Below, in pieces: positions 9,060 through 17,136 of a stretch of DNA of 55,567 bases; the first letter of the stretch is position 1; every line of letters begins with the position of its first letter. Made by a program: the position numbers and the translations under genes. This DNA comes from Paenibacillus caseinilyticus. Its GTDB lineage: Bacteria; Bacillota; Bacilli; Paenibacillales; NBRC-103111. The DNA lies in contig NZ_JAQAGY010000036.1 of NCBI RefSeq assembly GCF_027533645.1, positions 1 through 55,567 on the forward strand. Reading direction: 5' to 3'. The notes under the pieces were generated by a model, which saw nothing but the letters and a program-made list of their open reading frames with translations, was not told the DNA's origin and ran no database searches.

Positions 9060-9087
9060 GCTTAAGTTAACCACGATGGACGCCATA

Positions 9088-9140
9088 CCAAAAAGCCTTG
9101 GGCTTCTCTTCCGACAGGAGAGAGCTCAAGGCTTTTTTGG
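9088..9140. terminator. Bidirectional terminator after acnA
   Basis: A long stem (9088-9104 with 9123-9140) has an A-run on one side and a T-run on the other. It can stop acnA (plus) and transcription from iclR (minus), which converges on it. Confidence 0.85.
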
Positions 9141-9284
9141 TAAGTTCCCTTTTTATTTAATACATTCATTCGATGCGTTCATTCGGGGGAGAAGGAAAGC
9201 AAGGAAGACGCCAGCCGTGCCCCGTCGGTGGAAAGCCTGCCCGAAGGCAAGCATACCGCTCGCACACCGAATGGCCAAGGCCGC

Positions 9285-10028
9285 TCAGCGCAGCATCTTG
9301 CCCATGCGCCGGGCGGCTTCCGTGAGCACCGGCGCATGCTCTTTCATGAGCTCCACCGTCAGCCGGTTGGAGGGGCCGGACACCGCGAGCGCGGCGACCA
9401 GCTTCTCTGCCCGGTCAAAGACCGGCGCAGAGACGGCGGCAGCGCCGGGTTCGCGCTCTTCCACGCTGGTCGCGTAGCCCAGCGCGCGTACTTCCGCCAG
9501 CTGCTGCGCATAGGCGGCGGGGTCTACGGCGCGGGGCCAAGCCGGATCCTCGAGCAGCGCCTGCTGCTCGGCCGCCCCGGCGAAGGCCACGAGCACTTTG
9601 CTCGAGGCGCCGACGTAGAGCGGCAGCCGGGCTCCGATCGGGGCGACGCGGCGGATGGCCTGATTGCTCTGTACGGCCTGAACGCGTACGCGTTCAAAGC
9701 CGTCCCGCACGTAGAGCGAGACCGTCTCGCCGAGCTGGTCCCGCAGACGCTCCAGCTCCGGCAGCAGGATGACAGCCGGGTCGTCACTGTGGGTGAGGTT
9801 CGCAGACAGCTCCCAGATCCGGAAGCCGAGACGGTACCGTTCCGAAGCAGGATGCCGAATAATAAAGCCTTTGCCTTCCAGCGAAGCCAGGAGCCGATGC
9901 ACCGTACTCTTGTGAAGACCGACCCGGGCAGAGATTTCCGTCAGGCTGAGATCGTCTGCATCCGTGAAGCAAAGCAGAATATCAAGGGCTCGTTCGACCG
10001 CCCGGACCGTTAATTTGCCATCTTCCAT
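9285..10028 (-). CDS. IclR-family transcriptional regulator
   Basis: The 247-residue protein has an N-terminal winged helix-turn-helix (LTVRAVERALDILLCF, then LSLTEISARVGLHKSTVHRLL) and the C-terminal IclR effector domain (about 75-247), with ETVSLYVRDG and YATSVEEREPGAAAVSAPVFD. IclR proteins bind small metabolites and usually repress catabolic genes. The gene faces acnA across a shared terminator. A palindromic candidate operator overlaps its own start site (10052-10068), suggesting autoregulation, and a similar palindrome is found at acnA. Its ligand could be a TCA or glyoxylate-related metabolite, but that is inference. The start is ATG with GGGGAG upstream. Confidence 0.9.
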   Translation of the reverse strand: MEDGKLTVRAVERALDILLCFTDADDLSLTEISARVGLHKSTVHRLLASLEGKGFIIRHPASERYRLGFRIWELSANLTHSDDPAVILLPELERLRDQLGETVSLYVRDGFERVRVQAVQSNQAIRRVAPIGARLPLYVGASSKVLVAFAGAAEQQALLEDPAWPRAVDPAAYAQQLAEVRALGYATSVEEREPGAAAVSAPVFDRAEKLVAALAVSGPSNRLTVELMKEHAPVLTEAARRMGKMLR

Positions 10029-10051
10029 ACTCTTTCACTCCCCGAAATAAC

Positions 10052-10068
10052 GTTTCACTAGTTGAAAT
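10052..10068. promoter_or_regulatory. Candidate IclR operator overlapping its own promoter
   Basis: GTTTCAC-N3-TTGAAAT lies three bases downstream of a minus-strand TATAAT -10 box (10071-10076). The matching -35 is poor. The element shares both half-sites with the acnA operator candidate. Confidence 0.5.
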
Positions 10069-10200
10069 CTATTATAGCCCATATTTGTTCATTTTCCTAT
10101 ATCGTTTCCACTGCTATCTCCCTATACCCAAACCCTTTTTGTTCCTAACATACAGAATATTACGGAAAGATTACAGGTCGTTTACAATTTTCGACGAACA

Positions 10201-10229
10201 TTGACGGGAAGCCCCCGTCCTTATACTAT
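10201..10229 (+). promoter_or_regulatory. Promoter of the alpha/beta hydrolase gene, with a ~320-base leader
   Basis: TTGACG (10201-10206), a 17-base spacer and TACTAT (10224-10229; TATACT at 10222 is an alternative). The gene starts 320 bases later. The leader between (10236-10548) has no ORF I can support and no known riboswitch that I recognise. The opposite end of this stretch, 10029-10200, is the iclR promoter region and AT-rich filler. Confidence 0.5.
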
Positions 10230-10548
10230 AGAAATAGAAGTAAATTATCTGATTATTCAGCCTTTATGTGTTACAAATTCCACCTCCAACCGATATATAG
10301 GAAAAAGAATCCGCGCCCGCTGCTTGTTTCCCGCAGGCGTTGTCCGAGCTCCCTTATGTCGCTCTCGTGGGAATCAGGATGGAGTCCTCCAACTGTTATT
10401 ATCATGGAATGTTCCCAGCCGATTGCAACAGCCTCTCCCTTCCGGCCTACCGGACTGAAAGCTGCCAGGATCGAAGTGGATCAGGGCCCTACCTGCGTCG
10501 TCCGCCGCACTCAGTCATCTCAGCTCACTTCTTGGGAGGGATCCGCTT

Positions 10549-11574
10549 ATGGAATCCAATTCGTATTCACCCGTACCTCTTACACCCACCACCACCGTTG
10601 AAACCGCTGTCAGACGAACGACTTTTGTCCGCCGGCATAAAGGCCTGCTGATTGCCCTGCTGTCCGTTATCCTGCTCTTATTCAGCCTCCTGATGGCATT
10701 TCACGCTTATATCGCCTGGACGCTGGCGCGTCCGCATATCGATCCTCTGCGCTCCACTCCGGCATTGTCGATCGGTACTGCATATGAAGATGTAACCTTC
10801 CCGAGTCTGAACGGTTCCTCCACCCTCTCCGGCTGGTATATCCCTGCCGAGCTGCAGGCCGCGAACAGCCGCAAAACCGTAGTCTTCTCTCACGGATACG
10901 GCGGCAACCGCGAAGAAATCTGGGTCCCGATCTATGAACTCGCCAAAGCCGCCCACCGGATGGGCTTCAATGTCGTCATGTTCGATTACGGCTACGTCCA
11001 GCCCGACTGGAACGTAACCGGCGGTCTCCGCGAGTCCCAGGAACTGCTCGGTGCCGTCAAATATGCCAAAGACCGCGGGGCCGAACGGGTCTATGTCTGG
11101 GGCTTCTCCATGGGAGCCGGCACCGCCCTGCAGGCTGCCCTGCAGACCAAGGACATCGACGGGATGATTCTGGACAGCACGTTCATTCTTGAACCCGAAA
11201 CCTTGTATCATAATATGAAACAGGTAGCGAATCTTCCGAAATTCTCCCAGCCGCTCGTTCATATGTTCTTCCCCCTCCTGAACGGGGTGAGCCTGAATCA
11301 AGTGCCCTATCAGACGGTGAAGGAAACCAAGTACGAGATGCCGATCTTCTTCATTCACGGGAAAGAGGACTTGAAGGCTCCATGGAACATGGTAGAGAGC
11401 ATCTATCAGCAGCAAAAGGACGCTTCCGGCTCCCAGTTGTGGCTGCTCGAGAAAGACGGACACGAGCTGATCTACCGGGCCCACAAAAAAGAATATCTGC
11501 AAATGACCACAGGGTTTCTGCAGACGCTCTCGACCACGACAGAGGAAGTCGTAAAGTACGGCCACAGCCGCTAA
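10549..11574 (+). CDS. Membrane-anchored alpha/beta hydrolase
   Basis: The 341-residue protein has a short cytoplasmic N-terminus, one transmembrane segment (about 33-57, LLIALLSVILLLFSLLMAF) and an extracytoplasmic alpha/beta-hydrolase domain. The nucleophile elbow is GFSMGAG (Ser near 190), with the acid in IHGKEDLKAPW and the His in KDGHELIYRAHK. The HGYGGNREEIW segment forms the oxyanion region. It resembles the YqkD/FrsA-like group of Bacillus hydrolases whose substrates are unknown. A GGGAGG Shine-Dalgarno precedes the ATG. It is transcribed alone from a promoter with an unusually long leader. Confidence 0.85.
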   Translation: MESNSYSPVPLTPTTTVETAVRRTTFVRRHKGLLIALLSVILLLFSLLMAFHAYIAWTLARPHIDPLRSTPALSIGTAYEDVTFPSLNGSSTLSGWYIPAELQAANSRKTVVFSHGYGGNREEIWVPIYELAKAAHRMGFNVVMFDYGYVQPDWNVTGGLRESQELLGAVKYAKDRGAERVYVWGFSMGAGTALQAALQTKDIDGMILDSTFILEPETLYHNMKQVANLPKFSQPLVHMFFPLLNGVSLNQVPYQTVKETKYEMPIFFIHGKEDLKAPWNMVESIYQQQKDASGSQLWLLEKDGHELIYRAHKKEYLQMTTGFLQTLSTTTEEVVKYGHSR

Positions 11575-11584
11575 TCCATGCCCC

Positions 11585-11668
11585 AAAGCCTCCCCGATTA
11601 CGATGTTCCTGGAACTGGGGACCGGCGTTTCTTCCGCTTCACTGCTACGGAACTTACGGGGAGGTTTT
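11585..11668 (+). terminator. Terminator-like long hairpin after the hydrolase gene
   Basis: A 12-base stem with one G-U pair (11585-11596 with 11657-11668) ends in TTTT. The loop is 60 bases, unusually large, and contains a smaller GTTCC/GGAAC pairing. It may be a terminator that acquired extra sequence. Confidence 0.4.
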
Positions 11669-11779
11669 GAGGTTCATGCTGTCTGTGTGCGGGGGCCTCA
11701 GGACGCTCGGACTCCCGAAGGAGATACGGAGGCGGAAGTGGTGCCCGTTGGGAGTACCGCTCCGCAGCGGACAAGATAA

Positions 11780-11822
11780 ACGGCTTTGCCGTCCTTTAAG
11801 GACGGTGCGCGTTTATAAGATA
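11780..11822. repeat. Palindromic intergenic element
   Basis: ATAAACG and CGTTTAT enclose the 17-base palindrome CCGTCCTTTAAGGACGG, giving a nested hairpin in the 370-base gap between the hydrolase gene and folE. It lacks a T-tract and belongs to neither gene's terminator. It looks like a dispersed palindromic repeat, but no second copy lies in this window. Confidence 0.4.
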
Positions 11823-11863
11823 TATAAGCTTACAGGATCGCAGCCCTGGCGAGAGATAAATTC

Positions 11864-11907
11864 AAAAAAAGCGCAGAACCGCTCCCCAAAGGGAATGGCT
11901 CTGCGCT
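11864..11907 (-). terminator. Terminator of folE
   Basis: Stem 11870-11877 with 11900-11907, plus an inner stem, followed on the minus strand by TTTTTTTGAATTT. It lies 36 bases after the folE stop. Confidence 0.85.
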
Positions 11908-11943
11908 TCTGCTATACATGCCTCTTGATTGCTTACGGCCGGG

Positions 11944-12534
11944 CTAATCCTTAATCAAGGACAAGAACTCCGCCCGGGACGACGGATCCCTGCGGAATAC
12001 GCCGCGTACGGCCGAACTGACCGTCTTGCTGCCCGGCTTCTTGACGCCCCGCGCGCACATACAAAGATGCTCGCCCTCGACGACGACCATGCAGCCGTGC
12101 GGCTCCAGTTCGCTCTCGATGATATCCGCGAGTTCCGAAGTAATGCGCTCCTGAACCTGCAGGCGCCGGGTGACCGCTTCGACCAGCCTCGCGAATTTGC
12201 TTAATCCGGCGATCTTGCCGCTGGGAATATAACCGATATGGATCTTGCCGAAGAACGGTGCCATATGGTGTTCGCATTGGCTGTAATAGACGATATCCTT
12301 CACAATGACAAGCTCTTCGTGCTTCTCGTCGAATGCCACACCCAGAATATCTTTCACGTCGGCTTCATAGCCTGCAAAAATTTCCTCATACATGCGGGTT
12401 ACCCGTGCCGGGGTGTCCACCAATCCTTCACGGTCCACATCTTCACCGACCAGCCGAAGAATCTCGCGGACATGATGTTCGATCTGTTCGCGGTTCTCGG
12501 CTACGCGGGTATTCCTGTATTCTTTGGCCGGCAT
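11944..12534 (-). CDS. folE: GTP cyclohydrolase I (FolE1)
   Basis: FolE opens GTP to 7,8-dihydroneopterin triphosphate, the first step to folate and, in many bacteria, to queuosine precursors. The 196-residue protein has the zinc ligands in YYSQCEHHMAPF and the later Cys in HLCMCARGVKKPGS, plus the conserved GLSKFARLVEAV. The length and the C-terminal SRAEFLSLIKD are normal for a Bacillus-type type I enzyme. A terminator follows immediately. The gene is not next to other folate genes here, but queG, the last step of queuosine synthesis, lies 2 kb upstream in the same orientation. Confidence 0.95.
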   Translation of the reverse strand: MPAKEYRNTRVAENREQIEHHVREILRLVGEDVDREGLVDTPARVTRMYEEIFAGYEADVKDILGVAFDEKHEELVIVKDIVYYSQCEHHMAPFFGKIHIGYIPSGKIAGLSKFARLVEAVTRRLQVQERITSELADIIESELEPHGCMVVVEGEHLCMCARGVKKPGSKTVSSAVRGVFRRDPSSRAEFLSLIKD

Positions 12535-12617
12535 GGCCTGTCCCTCCTCATTCGCCCTTAGGCAGGAGATCCCCTATGACAAAGCATACCTTCATTGCGG
12601 GGGAGCCTCAGCCCTTA

Positions 12618-12833
12618 TTATGGACGAAACTTCTGTTTCTTCATCATTTGCTGCATCTTCACCATCTGCTGCTTGTTGAGGTTATACCCCATCTGCTTGG
12701 CCATCTGCTGGAGCATCTCCGGATTGCTCTGCATCTTCTCCATCTGCTTGCGGAGGTACATAACCCCAATGTAAAATCCGGCCGCACCCCCGACTAGAAG
12801 AGCGACTACCGCGGTAACGACATATCCCCACAT
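12618..12833 (-). CDS. UPF0154 family membrane protein (YneF-like)
   Basis: This 71-residue protein has a single N-terminal transmembrane helix (MWGYVVTAVVALLVGGAAGF) followed by a basic, Met-rich tail containing NPEMLQQMAKQMGYNLNKQQ, the hallmark of UPF0154/YneF. The frame is open to a GTG at 12848, but the ATG at 12833 matches the family start and is preceded by AAGGAA. The function is unknown; the protein is widely conserved in Firmicutes and probably membrane-anchored with its tail in the cytoplasm. Confidence 0.88.
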   Translation of the reverse strand: MWGYVVTAVVALLVGGAAGFYIGVMYLRKQMEKMQSNPEMLQQMAKQMGYNLNKQQMVKMQQMMKKQKFRP

Positions 12834-12911
12834 GACTGCTTCCTTCACCTCTACCGTTAAATTTAGATTTCCTTATCATAGCATGCCTTCCGGGCAAGGA
12901 CAAATGGGTTC

Positions 12912-13940
12912 TTACAAGAGGACCGACTCAATAAAAACGGTTGTCAGTTTAGCCAGATCGACTTCCTTGACTTCCAAATCGTCCCCGCTCCCCTTCACCA
13001 CCCGGACTACCGGACGCCCCGGGAGCCCACGGTGCTGGCCGACCACAACCCCGGTCTCCCGCGTCGTAAGCTTGACCGAAATGCCGGTCGGATACACGGA
13101 CACCGTACGAAGAAACTGGATGACGATCTCCCGGTCCAGCTTCTGGCCGGCGAGCACCATCATCCGTTCACAAGCATCGTGAGGCATCACGCGCTTGCCG
13201 CTGCGCGCATCGTACAGCAGGTTGTCATACGTATTGGCGACCGCCACGATCCGTGCATAGACATGGATCTCCTCTCCGGGGATCTGGCGCGGCACACCCT
13301 CGCCGTCCATCGTCTCATGATGCTGGAAAGCAACGTGGGCGATGAGCAGACTGAGCTCCCGCTTGTTCTTCAACACTTCGAACCCCCGCCAAGTATGATG
13401 GCGGCGCTTATCCCTGTTCTCGTCATCCGTAATCAGCTCGAGCTTGCCCACGTCATGCAGCAGCGCTCCGATCGCAAGTTCCCTCAACTGAGCCGCCGAC
13501 AAGCCCATCTGAATGCCGATGAGCACCGACATCATACAAACGTTCAACGCATGGACATACATCGCGTTATCCTCGGTACGGATATCCGTGAGCTGAACCA
13601 TCACCTCTTTGTTCTGCATAACTTCTTCCAGCAGGGAGTCGATGCTGAGGTTGATGTGTTTTGTATTAAAATCCTTGCCGGAGCGGATCGATTGGAACGT
13701 ATCGGTCATCCGCTTCATCACGGCCCGCTTCGTTTCCTCCGAAACCAGTTCGTTCAGCTCGATATCGTTGAACTGCTCATCCTTGATGTAGATCATCGTG
13801 ACGCCGATGCGGATGAGCTGGTTAATCATAAATACGGTAAGCTGCACCCCTTCGGACAGAAGCACGGACCCATTGGCCGTAAAGATGGTCCTCCCGAGGT
13901 ATTGGCCTGCTTCTACGCTCTCGATATGTACGTATCTCAT
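12912..13940 (-). CDS. HD-GYP domain protein, probable c-di-GMP phosphodiesterase
   Basis: The 342-residue protein has a beta-rich N-terminal segment (1-55) and an HD-GYP domain (about 115-290). The metal-binding motif LLHDVGKLE and HHETMDGEGVP are visible. Where most members have GYP, this protein has GVP, so the loop that contacts the ligand is changed, though the His, Asp and HHE residues remain. A C-terminal beta domain (VVVGQHRGLPGRPVVRVV) follows. Cytoplasmic hydrolysis of cyclic di-GMP is likely but not certain. Its start overlaps the stop of ogt by four bases (ATGA), so the two are translationally coupled. Confidence 0.85.
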   Translation of the reverse strand: MRYVHIESVEAGQYLGRTIFTANGSVLLSEGVQLTVFMINQLIRIGVTMIYIKDEQFNDIELNELVSEETKRAVMKRMTDTFQSIRSGKDFNTKHINLSIDSLLEEVMQNKEVMVQLTDIRTEDNAMYVHALNVCMMSVLIGIQMGLSAAQLRELAIGALLHDVGKLELITDDENRDKRRHHTWRGFEVLKNKRELSLLIAHVAFQHHETMDGEGVPRQIPGEEIHVYARIVAVANTYDNLLYDARSGKRVMPHDACERMMVLAGQKLDREIVIQFLRTVSVYPTGISVKLTTRETGVVVGQHRGLPGRPVVRVVKGSGDDLEVKEVDLAKLTTVFIESVLL

Positions 13941-14470
13941 ATCAGCTCTCCTCCCGCCTCCGGCGCAAAACCTTCCAGGCCAAGGAGGAAGGTCTTGATG
14001 TCCAATCCGCCTCCGTAGCCCACCATCGCTCCGGCCGCCCCGATGACACGGTGGCAGGGCACGACAACCGGCACGGGATTGCGGTTGTTCGCTCCGCCCA
14101 CAGCCCGTACCGCCTTAGGCGATCCGATGGCTTCGGCTACCCGCTTATACGAATGCGCCGCGCCGTAGGGAATCCCGGTCAGAGCCTGCCACACTTGGAG
14201 CTGGAACGGAGTGCCGCGGAGATCCAGCTCCAGATCGAAGGTACGCAGCTCCCCGGCGAAATAACGCTGCAGCTGATCTTCCACAGCGGCCAGCGCCCCT
14301 GGTTCCCTGCGCCATGCTTCTGTGCCGAAATATCGCCGGGACCAACCCAGCAGACGGTGTTCCTGGTCCCCATAAGCGCCGAATTCAATCTGGCACAGTC
14401 CCTTCTCGCTGCAGCCCAGCGTCAGGATCCCGATGGGGGACTCCATTTCATGATACCGGATGACCGTCAT
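13937..14470 (-). CDS. ogt: Methylated-DNA--protein-cysteine methyltransferase
   Basis: The enzyme transfers alkyl groups from O6-methylguanine or O4-methylthymine to its own cysteine, a one-time repair reaction. The 177-residue protein contains the active-site motif VVPCHRVIG, the helix-turn-helix RVAEAIGSPKAVRAVGGANN with the arginine finger, and the N-terminal MESPIGILTLG. It lacks an Ada regulatory domain, so it is the Ogt/stand-alone type. It overlaps queG by 23 bases at its 5' side and the HD-GYP gene by 4 bases at its 3' side, forming a tight three-gene operon. Confidence 0.93.
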   Translation of the reverse strand: MTVIRYHEMESPIGILTLGCSEKGLCQIEFGAYGDQEHRLLGWSRRYFGTEAWRREPGALAAVEDQLQRYFAGELRTFDLELDLRGTPFQLQVWQALTGIPYGAAHSYKRVAEAIGSPKAVRAVGGANNRNPVPVVVPCHRVIGAAGAMVGYGGGLDIKTFLLGLEGFAPEAGGELI

Positions 14471-15689
14471 GTGCCTCTGTCTCCCCCTTATGGTGTCCCT
14501 GCGCCTTCATGATCTCACGCCGAGCCGATTCGTCGTTCTCCCGCATCAGAGCCTCCGCCAAGGCTTGCTCCGCCTCTGGGCCGCCAATTCGGCCGACCGA
14601 CCAGGCAGCCGTGGCCCGAATCTCCGGCCGCTCATCGGTCCGAAGAACCCGAAGCAGCTCCGGCAGGGCCTCCCGGTCCCGGAAGTTGCCGAGGGCCAGA
14701 ATGGCGTTGCGCTGCATCGGCTTGCGGCCTCTCCAGGATGCGGCGCTTGAGCCGAACTTCTCCTTGAACTCCCGGTTCGTCATCTGCAGCAGCGGTACCA
14801 GCAGCGGCTTGACCTGTTCAGCGTCCGGCTGCAGTTCGGGATGATGATCTGCATCCATGCCTTTATTCTTCGGGCATACGATCTGGCAGGTATCGCAGCC
14901 GTACAGCCGGTTGCCGATTTTGCGTTTCAATTCATCATCTTCAATGATGCCCTTGGTCTGGGTCAGATAGGATACGCAGCGCTGCGCATTGAGTTGGCCC
15001 GGACCCACCAGCGCATCCGTCGGACAGGCATCGATGCACAGCGTACAATCCCCGCAGCTGTCCAACACCGGCTGATCCGCCGGAAACGGTACATTCGTCA
15101 CAATCTCGCCGAGATATACCCAGGACCCCCACTCCGGCGTGATGACCGAGCAGTTCTTGCCGACCCAACCGATCCCGGCCCGCTCCGCGACGGCACGGTC
15201 GACAAGGACGCCGGTATCGACCATGGAGACCGTCTGCGCTCCCGGCACCTCCGAGCGGATCCAAGCCTCCAGCCGCTGCAGACGGTCTCGCAGGACATGA
15301 TGATAGTCGGTTCCCCAGGCGGAGCGGGAGAGGATCCCCCGGTAACGCCCTGGCTCGGAACGCGGCGGGTTCTTCAGCTTCGAAGGATAGGCGACCGCGA
15401 TTGAGATGATCGAGCGGGGCGACTCCATCGTCAGCGACGGGTTCACCCGCTTGTCAATATCCCGCTCTTCGAAGCCGGACTCGTACCCTTGTTCCCGGTG
15501 CCGGACCAGGATGTCCTTCAGCTCCGCGAACGGCTCCGCCGAAGCGAAGCCGATCTTGTCGATGCCGAGTCCGGGGGCGGCGCTTCGCAGCTTCTCCCTC
15601 AGCCTCTTCCACGGATCCGAACTGACGGCCGGCAGGGAGGCTGGGGCGGCATGCGGCAGGTCTCTATGCTGATCTTCTTGAGGCTTCAT
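14448..15689 (-). CDS. queG: Epoxyqueuosine reductase QueG
   Basis: QueG reduces epoxyqueuosine to queuosine in tRNA (wobble position 34) using cobalamin and two 4Fe-4S clusters. The 413-residue protein shows both cluster motifs, CGDCTLCIDACP and CDTCQIVCP, the catalytic Asp in SMVDTGVLVDRAVAERAGIGWVGKN, and a C-terminal HEAT-like repeat (REALPELLRVLRTDERPEIR), which the longer members use to bind tRNA. It is the first gene of the queG-ogt-HD-GYP operon. No other queuosine gene is nearby apart from folE. Confidence 0.95.
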   Translation of the reverse strand: MKPQEDQHRDLPHAAPASLPAVSSDPWKRLREKLRSAAPGLGIDKIGFASAEPFAELKDILVRHREQGYESGFEERDIDKRVNPSLTMESPRSIISIAVAYPSKLKNPPRSEPGRYRGILSRSAWGTDYHHVLRDRLQRLEAWIRSEVPGAQTVSMVDTGVLVDRAVAERAGIGWVGKNCSVITPEWGSWVYLGEIVTNVPFPADQPVLDSCGDCTLCIDACPTDALVGPGQLNAQRCVSYLTQTKGIIEDDELKRKIGNRLYGCDTCQIVCPKNKGMDADHHPELQPDAEQVKPLLVPLLQMTNREFKEKFGSSAASWRGRKPMQRNAILALGNFRDREALPELLRVLRTDERPEIRATAAWSVGRIGGPEAEQALAEALMRENDESARREIMKAQGHHKGETEAHDGHPVS

Positions 15690-15722
15690 GCGCCTACCTC
15701 TCCCTTCCTATGTATAAACCAC

Positions 15723-16319
15723 TCACAGACGATGCCACTTCTCCAGCGGCCATACGATCCATTCGGCTTTGCCCACTACCTCGGTGAGAGGCACCTGTCC
15801 GAAGCTGCGGCTGTCATTGCTGGCGTAACGGCCGCGGTTATCTCCCATGACGAACAAATACCCCTCATCCACCGTATACGGTTCGAATTCGCCATCCACA
15901 ATCGGAGAGCGGGTATAGGGCTCCGGCAAGGCTTCTCCGTTCACCAGAAGCTTCCCTTCGCGGATATGCACTTCATCCCCTGCGACAGCAACCACACGCT
16001 TCACAAGGAAGGACGGCTGCCCGGCCTCAGACAGGCGGCGGATTACGATGACATCCCCGCGCTGCAGGGAGCCTCCGAACCGGAGCGTCTTATTAATGAA
16101 GAGCCATTCGCCTTCTTCCAGGGTTGGCTCCATGGAGATCCCCCGCACCGTGGAGAAATGAAAAAAATATTCGTGAATAAAGACAACGATGAACAGAACC
16201 GCAATGGTCAGCTTCATCCATTTCCATATTTCACGAAGGGAACTCTCGCCGGTCGAAACAGCAGCCCTCTGCCGCTCCGCCCGCTCCCCTTTCCCGTCCT
16301 CGGCAGGAAGCAGCCCCAT
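15723..16319 (-). CDS. lepB: Signal peptidase I
   Basis: Type I signal peptidase cleaves signal peptides of exported proteins at the outer face of the membrane. The 198-residue protein has one N-terminal membrane helix (LTIAVLFIVVFIHEYFF), the catalytic Ser in RGISMEPTLEEGE, the catalytic Lys in LVKRVVAVAGD and the box E motif MGDNRGRYASNDSRSFG. The frame stays open to 16412, inside the DUF402 gene. The ATG at 16319 is chosen because it follows GGAGGGG by a few bases and starts right after that gene's TAG stop, implying coupling. Substrates probably include the two SLH proteins of this window. Confidence 0.93.
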   Translation of the reverse strand: MGLLPAEDGKGERAERQRAAVSTGESSLREIWKWMKLTIAVLFIVVFIHEYFFHFSTVRGISMEPTLEEGEWLFINKTLRFGGSLQRGDVIVIRRLSEAGQPSFLVKRVVAVAGDEVHIREGKLLVNGEALPEPYTRSPIVDGEFEPYTVDEGYLFVMGDNRGRYASNDSRSFGQVPLTEVVGKAEWIVWPLEKWHRL

Positions 16320-16320
16320 G

Positions 16321-16872
16321 CTACCCCTCCGCCCCATATTCTTTCCATCGTTCATAGTAAAACATAACAAGGTCATCCCTGAACGGGGCTTCACCCGCCC
16401 GGACTCTCGCAAGCAGCGCGTTCAGTCCCTGCTTGACCTTCCCGTCTACAATGGAAGAATAATGGTACAGCGTCTTATGCTGCTCGTATTCATCCTGGTC
16501 GACCACATGAATATCACCCGCCGGCATCCGGATGACATCCAGGTCATAATCAATATACGTGATAATGCTGTTGTTCACATAAGGCGGAGACGCCACATTG
16601 CAGTAATACCGGACGCCATGCTCTTCGATCAGCGCCACCACATTAAACCACATCTTCGGTATAAAAAAAGAAATTCCGGGTATCCGGCTGACCCATTCCT
16701 TGCCGTCGGCCTCCACGATCTTCGTCTGGCTGTTGATCAGCACGAGCATCGACTCGGCCCGATGGGTATCGTGCAGGAGATCGTCCGGAACGAGCCAGTT
16801 CTTGAGCCACATCCGGTGCAGGTGCCCATCGTGCTTGAAGCTCTTGATCAAATATGGATGAAATGCTCCCAT
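16321..16872 (-). CDS. DUF402 protein, nucleoside tri/diphosphate phosphatase-like
   Basis: The 183-residue protein matches the UPF0374/DUF402 family (Bacillus YgaC, Staphylococcus Ntdp): an N-terminal YKHDGHLHRMW-like start (here IKSFKHDGHLHRMW), WFNVVALIEEHGVRYYCNVASPP, YIDYDLDVI and the C-terminal DDLVMFYYERWKEY. Characterised members hydrolyse nucleoside tri- and diphosphates with Mn2+ or Mg2+. Its stop lies immediately before the start of the signal peptidase gene, so they form an operon. The 264-base gap to the next gene holds that gene's terminator and little else. Confidence 0.88.
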   Translation of the reverse strand: MGAFHPYLIKSFKHDGHLHRMWLKNWLVPDDLLHDTHRAESMLVLINSQTKIVEADGKEWVSRIPGISFFIPKMWFNVVALIEEHGVRYYCNVASPPYVNNSIITYIDYDLDVIRMPAGDIHVVDQDEYEQHKTLYHYSSIVDGKVKQGLNALLARVRAGEAPFRDDLVMFYYERWKEYGAEG

Positions 16873-17053
16873 GAGTGCCTGCCCTTCTGCATCGGACCGC
16901 CTTGGTGGCGAGTACGCTCTGCGTATGCTGAAATTCTATCGTTTTCGTTGGTACATGTAAGAATCTTGCTACTAGCATAAACTTATGTTGTTCCGCTTTC
17001 AAGGGAGAAGAGGGGAGCCCTCCAATAAAAACGCATTTCTAATAGAATAACAA

Positions 17054-17098
17054 CAAAAAAAGCATTCCCGAAACAGCCGCAGCCTTCCGGTTATGCTT
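17054..17098 (-). terminator. Terminator of the GNAT gene
   Basis: AAGCAT/ATGCTT ends (17060-17065 with 17093-17098) enclose a partly paired CCGGAA/TTTCGG section and are followed on the minus strand by TTTTTTTGTTG. Confidence 0.65.
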
Positions 17099-17136
17099 AT
17101 ATCGTCACTTTCATTGAAGTTCCGCAGGTGGGGGTT

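Noticed and set aside
6294..9086. A 930-codon open frame on the strand opposite acnA.
   Set aside because: It is a shadow of the strongly biased codon use of acnA, which avoids the triplets that would give stops on the other strand. The product has no domain and an odd composition.
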